Made by a program: the position numbers and the translations under genes. The notes beneath the pieces were generated by a model. The model saw only the letters and a program-made list of their open reading frames with translations, was not told the origin of the DNA and made no database searches. Below are positions 58,015 to 64,000 of a stretch of 64,000 bases of DNA, piece after piece (position 1 is the first letter of the stretch; every line of letters starts with the position of its first letter). This DNA comes from Nageia nagi (taxonomy: Eukaryota > Pinophyta): contig JBITNC010000001.1 in the NCBI GenBank assembly GCA_050084985.1, positions 128,712,001-128,776,000 on the forward strand. Direction: 5' to 3'.

Positions 58015-59903
58015 TGTATTATTCCATAATTACACTCTAAGGATGGGGTAATGCTCTAAAATTATTTATTATTTCATTATTTTTAATAAATAATTCTTAA
58101 CTTCCACATCCCCTTTCACATGTATTTAGCCTCTTTGTAAATATTGTCTCAAGTCAAAAGAGTTCCATATATTGTTAATATCTAGGTACTATTTATGTAT
58201 ATGTGATTCTTAGGTATTTTAATCTAAAAGTTATAGTTGATAATCTATCATATGTTGTGGTAAATCCTAAGAATAGACATAATTTGATTCATCTATCCCT
58301 TTGGGAACTCTATGTATAGAAGAGTCATAGTTTTTAAGTTTTTATTTAAGTCATAACCAGGAACAAATGTATCATATTTAGGTAATATTGTAATATATAT
58401 AAGGGAAGTATACATCTAAGTCAAGTCCAAGAGTTATTGTAAATATAATTTAGGTTCATATCTATGTTTCTAGTGATAGATATTAGAACCCACTATTGTT
58501 TAGTAAGTCTAACCCAACAATCAAAATTTGTAGGAAATATTGCAAGATCAATTACATCCCATCAATTTTTGTTACTAACATCACAATTTTTGAGTGAAAT
58601 CAATGGGTCCCAATAAAATCAATAATGAAGTAGTATTTTATTTAGTGGAAGATATTTATATAAGATATCATATAAGACCCACTAATTTTGAGTGATGACA
58701 TCAGAACTATTAGCTAAAATTAAATAGTCCTAGGATAAATAACAACAAGAAGCACTACTTGAAGGCAATAAAACAAAGCTTGCCAATTTCCAATGATGAT
58801 ATCACATCTATTACCTAAAATCCATAGGTATTAAGATAATATTGATCATCACTAGAGCCCAATAAGGAGAGACAAAACATGTCATACAAAAAGAAGGATG
58901 ATGGGTAATAAGTAATGCCTAGGTCTACTTGATTTAAGTTTTTGACCCTTAAGGCTCTATCAATGTGTCAATTACAACTCATTTCCACATGATAGTAGTA
59001 GTTTCTTCTTGTAATTCAATTATATACTATTCATTTCTTTCATTATTCCACACAACTAGATATATAATGTTGATATTTAATAAGTTATGGAGAAGTAGAT
59101 AGCTACCAACAGAGCACAGTGCTGGATCATACCAATCAATTTCACATAAATGCATCTTAAGTTAGCTATAGAAGTAGGAGAAAGCAATCAATGACAAATT
59201 AGGAATATTATGGCTCAATTAGTACAATGGCCTAGAAATTTCAAATTCTCAAACTATGGTGCTATTGGGACTTGATTACTATATAATTTGATATAGTTGT
59301 AATATTAATTATAAATAGTTTTCCTTACTATTTTAAATCAAGGGGAGTATTTATGTATATTAATGAAGAAAACCACTTAGTTGGGATGTAAATGTAGAAA
59401 AAGAGCATTGTTATAAGTACTAAATGTTGAACATTATAGCAAATTTGCCCAAGTTTGTATGATGCTTCTGTATATGATAATGCAATATGATTAGGCTTTT
59501 CCCTTCTAAACAAGTGGCTATATATTACACTTTGTGAATGTTATATATGAAATGCTATCTTAGGTTTTGGTTATGTATTGTTATTGTAAGAGCCTAAGGG
59601 TAAGATAGTTTGTTATTCATAATCTTGGTTATGGATTGCTCATAGTGCCTGGGCTACATAGTTTTTGTTTACTTTTAAGTTTAATGTGTTCATGTCTTTC
59701 CTATTACTCCTTATCCTTTTATTTGTTTTTTGTTACTTTCAACCTTTACAATTTATAGGAACTAACCTACAACCCAAAGATTGAACAAAAAACTAAAATG
59801 AGCACATCTCTACCACTTTCTAGTCTCTTAAGGACCCTATTGTTGTGAGAAATATAGAACATCACTAGAACAAACCCTTGAGGTTACATTATACTAATCA
59901 ACA
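58015..59903 (+). repeat. E7 3' LTR, 1889 bp
   Basis: Begins TGTATTATTCCATAATTACA and ends ATACTAATCAACA. TATA box at 58396-58403. No convincing polypurine tract directly precedes it (CTACTAGAAGAT). Confidence 0.8.
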
Positions 59904-60733
59904 AAACCTTTCCAATAATAGGGTATATAATTCATTGAAATTATAAATCCAAATTCTTTAGTAGGCCAATAGACTACTTCACAAGATGGTCAGAAGCTAT
60001 ACCATGTAAGAATGCAGATCAAGAGGTAGTAATTGATATGATAAAAAAGATTAATCACTTTCTTTGGAATCCCATAGACTAATTTATCATATAATGGTCA
60101 TACATTTATTATAAATAAATTATCATAATTTATTTTTGATTACAAGATTTATTGGATGTTCTCATCAAACTATTACCCATAAGGGAATGAGTTGGCAAAA
60201 TCAATTAATAAAAATTTAACTTGAATCATTATGAGAACAATTGAAGTGAATCCTTGATAATGGTACACATAATTATACTATGCATTATGGAATATATGAT
60301 AAATACCAAATCAGCTATTAAAACATCTCCCTATGCATTAATTTATGGTAAAAGACCAATGTTTCCAATTTATCTTGATAAAGGTTAGAAGATTATGACT
60401 TCAAACCACTATAGATAAGGTTCAATTAGTTGATGAAGTTGGAGGAGGATATAAACAAATATTATCATGCATTTTAACATAGAAAATAGATTATCAAAAA
60501 ATGGTTCGATAAGAAAAAGTCTTTCCTGATCAAGTTTGAAGTAGGAGACATCATTCTTAAGTTGGAAGAAGAAAGAGTGAAACTCAGGAGGCATAAAATG
60601 TTTGATTCCTTATGGAGTGAGCCTTATATCATTATTCATACCTTACAAAATAATGCATTCAAGCTTAAAGATATTATCAGGTCTTAGGAATTACCAATAC
60701 CAGTGAACGAGATCTATTTGAAACATTACTGAA
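59904..60733 (+). pseudogene. E6 integrase, core and C-terminal part
   Basis: Resumes at the duplicated target with a decayed EPFQQWGLDFI equivalent, then YGKRPMFPIYL (about 60345). The C-terminal part reads FEVGDIILKLEEERVKLRRH, then MFDSLWSEPYIIIHTLQNNA and ELPIPVNEIYLKHY before the stop. Catalytic residues are damaged. Confidence 0.7.
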
Positions 60734-61259
60734 TGATTATGTAATTCCATAATACCCACTATGATTGTACAATGTAATTAATATTATGCAACTAGTTTTT
60801 ATCTTTTGTTTAAAAAATAAAATGTGTATATTATGGTCCTCTAGTGTGCTTCCTAAGACATTAACTAGCTATTAATGGGAGCATTTACTAGATATGGTGA
60901 TAGTTAGATTTCATTATCATAAAATGTCACATCAAAAGATCATCATTCAAATGTAAGATTTCCTTGAAAAGCCACCAACTTGTGCCATAACTATCATTTT
61001 AACATCCAGCACACTTGAGTTAAATATTATCCAATTAGTCTTCCCTAACATCACACTTTGTGTAAATATTGATATTCCTTATTCATTAATTACCATTAAT
61101 AGGAAATAGTCCCAAACCCTAAGCAAATAAAACATAATCCTCAACCTCTTATTTCTTCAATTAGATGATTTTACAACACAAGTTTGTGAGAGTTACAAAG
61201 CTTATTATTTCAAGAGCTTTTGGTGCTAATAATTTGAGGAGTTTTTAGAGCTTTCATCA
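60734..61259 (+). other. E6 spacer between integrase and 3' ORF
   Basis: AT-rich, no ORF. Parts (about 61080-61200) align with E7 54060-54260, for example TTACCATTAATA and GAGCAAATAAAA-like words, so the spacer is a family feature. Confidence 0.45.
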
Positions 61260-61659
61260 TAAAGGTTACAAGAGCTTAATGTTAACCTGAGCTCTATAGA
61301 AACTACTCAACATCATTACAAAAACTAAGAAGACTGAGGTAGCTATGGAAAAGGGACTAGATACCAACTTAGTAGCAATTCATGAGTATTTGGAGAATTC
61401 TCATAGTGTTAAATAGATAGAAGTGATAGTCATGAATCATATGGATACCTAGCAAGTTGACCCTAAAAGAATATTATTGCAAAACTAAATGCCAAAGGTT
61501 GCAAGAAAATGGAAATTATAAGTAGGGGGAAATAATGTTATGCTGTACCAAGGCTTGGTGTATTATTTACCATATGATTCTTTCACTTGTCTAGAACTCC
61601 TTATTTCCATTGCTTCACTTGTCTAGAACTCCTTATTTCCATTGCACTTAGGCATAGCT
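61260..61659 (+). pseudogene. E6 3' ORF, start only
   Basis: Reads MEKGLDTNLVAIHEYLENSH, then VMNHMDT and LYQGLVYYLPYDSFTCLELL, aligned with E7 54400-54600. Cut by E8. A 32-bp tandem duplication (TTCACTTGTCTAGAACTCC... at 61582 and 61614) interrupts it. Confidence 0.5.
61582..61645. repeat. 32-bp perfect tandem duplication
   Basis: TTCACTTGTCTAGAACTCC and the following 13 bases occur twice in a row (61582 and 61614) without a mismatch, so the duplication is recent relative to its surroundings. Confidence 0.75.
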
Positions 61660-62677
61660 TGTAGACACATCAAAATTATTCATTCATCCACATTAGGAAA
61701 TTCATGATGATTCAACTTATCCTATAGTTCATCATGATCCCATAAGCCATCTATCCTATAGTTCATTATGATCCCATAATCCCTTTACCATGGTAACATA
61801 AGCTTTTATTACCATCTTGTAACTTTGGAACCTAATTGACCCACTGATTAGAGGATTGGCTAATCAGTTAGGGTCTAAACCCTAACTGATCCACTAGTTA
61901 GTCCTATATATAAGTCAATTCAAAAATAGCTTTCATAATCACTCACTCACTTTTTGTAGTGAAAAACCTGACTTATTATTTTCCATGCACACTTGGAGCT
62001 ATCCATTCAATCTTTTGATGAAGATTCTTCCACTTGGAGCTTTACTAACACTTCCAAAGCAATAAAAAGAGGATTATTATCCTCTTCTTGCAAGGGAACC
62101 TTAGGTAACACATTCTTCACATTTGTTTTTTGGTTCTAATCATTATTTTTAGTGTTTTTGGAGGATCTTGATGAGAAATTCAAGGGTTTAATAATTTATC
62201 CTTTTTATGCTATCATTGTTACTTTGGCATAGGTTGCATACTAGTTTTTCTAGGCTAGTATCTTGTAGACTTAGGCTAAGATAGTTTAATTTAATTTTTA
62301 TTTTAGTTAATCTATTTTAATCCTATCCTAGTTTGCATTTTATACATTATGTTTTTTTCTATTTCCTTGTTAATTCAAGGTTTGGGGGCTTACAGGCTCG
62401 TTAGCTAGGTTTGCATGGTTCTAGAATCTTAAAGACCTAGAACTTAGAAGCCTTCTCTTTTGTCTCATTAGTAGATTATTTGGAGTTATGGATATTACAT
62501 AAGAGAAAAGGAAATCACTCTAAATCCTCCCTCTCTCTCAATTTTTTTACCATTATCATCTAATCATATTTAAATCAATGTTTTATACATTGTAGAATGG
62601 GCCTTTCATAAAAGGGAGAAAACTAGAGTGTGGGGTCTCATTAACTCCCTTGCACCACCCCCCTTTGGAAGATAACA
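61660..62677 (+). repeat. E8 5' LTR, about 1.02 kb
   Basis: TG...CA ends, TATA box TATATATAAG at 61905-61914, AATAAA near 62063 and a primer-like site just after its end. A short repeat (TATCCTATAGTTCATCATGATCCCATAA, two copies near 61710 and 61750) lies in its U3. Only one LTR is in the window, so it rests on these signals together. Confidence 0.5.
61863..61890. other. Perfect 12-bp inverted repeat before the E8 TATA box
   Basis: ATCAGTTAGGGT (61863-61874), 4-base spacer CTAA, ACCCTAACTGAT (61879-61890). It lies 15 bases before the TATA box, a good place for a regulatory site. The half-site AGGGTCTAAACCCT also resembles a telobox-like word (AAACCCTAA). Confidence 0.55.
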
Positions 62678-62700
62678 AATTAGCGATCATAGTGGGACCT

Positions 62701-64000
62701 CCATTGGTCTAATATTTTACAATCATAAGGGATTTTACATCCCTTTTGCCTTATTTTTATTTTTATCTTTGAGCCTTTCTTCATATATTTTTGCGTATCT
62801 TTGTATATTGACTTAATTTAATTTTTTTAGGAAACATTATTCACTAATCTTAGATGAAACCCTAAAAATCTTGAAGTACAAAGTCAGCATAATGGTAGTC
62901 AACTCACTACATACCAATTGATAAAGTTTTTCCAACTTTTAGAATATGGGTTAGGGTTTGTATGGTTGAATTATTGATCATTTTCCATCTAATCAACTCC
63001 TATTTTCAAACTAATTTGGTCTAAACTAGTTAGGTTTATTTAGGGTTTTAAGCTAGTATTTTACAATTTTTAGCAAGTGTTATAGACTTTCATCCCTATA
63101 ATTAGGTGGTAGTAGTCCCCTTTGATCATTAAAACTCCTATGTTGTACATTTAATGCTTTATTTTTGTACTTTTAAGTTCAAATTTTAAAATTCTCTAGG
63201 TACCACTATGATTGGCTAACTAGTTGTTTGATTGATTTATCATTTGGTATTGCTAGTCAATCTATAACACATTGGCTAGGATCAGAGTGTGTATCATAGG
63301 TATTGTACATGCTAATAAATTAGTGAGGGATCCCTCCCAAGCCTATATCCCTCTTTTATCATGCTTTAGGTTAGGTTTTGTGTGTTGGGTGCATCCATAC
63401 AATTGTTATCTTGCTTCATTTTGCTTTTATTTTGCTAAGTAAAAGGAAAATAAAACTAAAAAATGAAAAATGTATTTTACTCTATGCTCTCTCTCTTGCA
63501 TTAGTAAAATAAAAATCATCCTTGGGTGGGAGTGCTTTTATTTTTGAAATTGTTTATCACTTTAGGAAAGATAAGGGTAAATATTGAAGGGGTTAGTTGC
63601 ATCTTGCATACATTTAGTTGCATCCCATATTTGCTTTATTGTACTTGTATTTAAAGTCCTCACAAGTCTAGGGAGGATATACAACACATGGATTTCATCA
63701 CCATGCCCTAACCCATACTTGGATTTCATCACCAAGGTGGGAGCCCCCCTCTATTGGTGAGTTGTAGATAGAGGTACTTGAGTACCCTTGTAAAATGATT
63801 TACTCCCCTAGAGATCAATCTTTACCTAAAAATGCTTGATTAGACTCATCTATAAGAAAACTAATAAGAGTTAGAATTGTCAATTATACTTAAAATTGAT
63901 CTCATTAAAAATATAATATTCCCAATTGGAAAAGAAGCAACTAGAAAATATAAACACTATTGCTATCTTTTATATAGGAATAATGTCTTGTAAAAACATC
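62701..64000 (+). other. E8 leader, no gene recognised
   Basis: AT-rich, no open frame of note. Near 63660-63740 the phrase TGGATTTCATCACCA is repeated (63688 and 63720). Gag may start beyond the window. Confidence 0.4.

Larger units (their letters stand above)
46110..59903 (+). mobile_element. E7: family C Ty3 element, LTR to LTR, plus strand, nested in E6 integrase
   Basis: LTRs at 46110-47982 and 58015-59903. GAACC before and AAACC after (59904-59908) are the target duplication with one transition, confirmed because the E6 integrase reading resumes there, aligned with the uninterrupted E7 integrase. Internal order: gag, protease, extra RNase H, RT, RNase H, integrase, long 3' ORF. The integrase C-terminus is missing. 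Both E6 and E7 are decayed; E7 is younger by nesting. Confidence 0.85.
39054..61659 (+). mobile_element. E6: family C Ty3 element, plus strand, interrupted by E7 and E8
   Basis: 5' LTR 39054-40872, gag, protease, extra RNase H, RT, RNase H, integrase (split at 46109/59904 by E7), 3' ORF start near 61260, cut by E8 at 61660. The 3' LTR is not in the window. The extra RNase H lies before RT, unlike families A and B. The 3' ORF after integrase resembles the Athila/Tat habit. Decay is heavy. Confidence 0.75.
61660..64000 (+). mobile_element. E8: 5' end of a further LTR retrotransposon, plus strand
   Basis: A probable LTR (61660-62677) starting TGTAGACACA and ending GATAACA is followed after three bases by TAGCGATCATAGTGGGACC, a plausible decayed TGGCG... 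primer site. It interrupts the E6 3' ORF. The rest to the window end is leader-like, without recognisable gag. Family not assigned; the start TGTAGACA resembles family B but the remaining sequence does not obviously match. Confidence 0.5.

Noticed and set aside
60741-60780. Start of an E6 3' LTR (ATTCCATAATACCCACTATGA)
   Set aside because: Only about 20 bases resemble the family C LTR start, and the following sequence does not align; the 3' ORF continues later.
1-64000. Host protein-coding genes
   Set aside because: Every readable protein segment could be placed in a retrotransposon or its cargo. No independent host gene was seen.

Overview
This is nuclear DNA of a seed plant with a large, repeat-rich, AT-rich genome. 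The clade cannot be fixed from the sequence alone. No single-copy host gene, rRNA, tRNA gene or CRISPR array was seen. Almost the whole window is a stack of nested, decayed Ty3/gypsy LTR retrotransposons, with one Ty1/copia fragment. Most open reading frames are broken by stops of the C-to-T / G-to-A kind expected from deamination of methylated cytosine.

I sort the elements into families by LTR, primer site and protein type. Family A (LTR TGTTTACAAA...TGTTAACA, tRNA-Trp primer site): E1 (1-2011, minus, cut by the window edge) and E3 (21334-28964, minus, complete, TSD TAGTT). Family B (Tat/Ogre-like, LTR starting TGTAGACA, tRNA-Asn primer site): E5 (2012-10977, plus, left end outside the window), E4 (about 11390-19640 plus 37264 to about 37800, minus) and E2 (19641-37258, minus, complete, TSD ATATT). 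Family C (LTR of about 1.85 kb starting TGTATT): E6 (39054-46109 plus 59904-61659, plus strand) and E7 (46110-59903, plus strand, TSD G/AAACC). A further LTR, E8, starts at 61660.

The nesting is clear. E1 sits in the pol gene of E5. E3 sits in the 3' region of E2, which sits in the 5' LTR of E4. E7 sits in the integrase gene of E6. E6 sits in the tail of a copia element. E8 sits in the 3' ORF of E6.

The most interesting content is not standard retrotransposon machinery. E3 carries, antisense to itself, a nearly complete plant mobile domain (PMD) gene with its own TATA box, two canonical GT-AG introns, and one reading frame whose six stops are all explained by C-to-T. E5, of a different family, carries an older PMD gene in the same antisense position between pol and the 3' LTR. 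Family C has an extra RNase H between protease and reverse transcriptase rather than after the RT-RNase H unit. The family B 5' leader carries repeated long stem-loops whose stems differ in sequence but keep pairing around a conserved loop. Both A and B carry family-specific short palindromes (6-bp arms, 4-bp spacer) in LTRs and around the captured gene. E3 also has hypervariable tandem arrays next to its 3' LTR.
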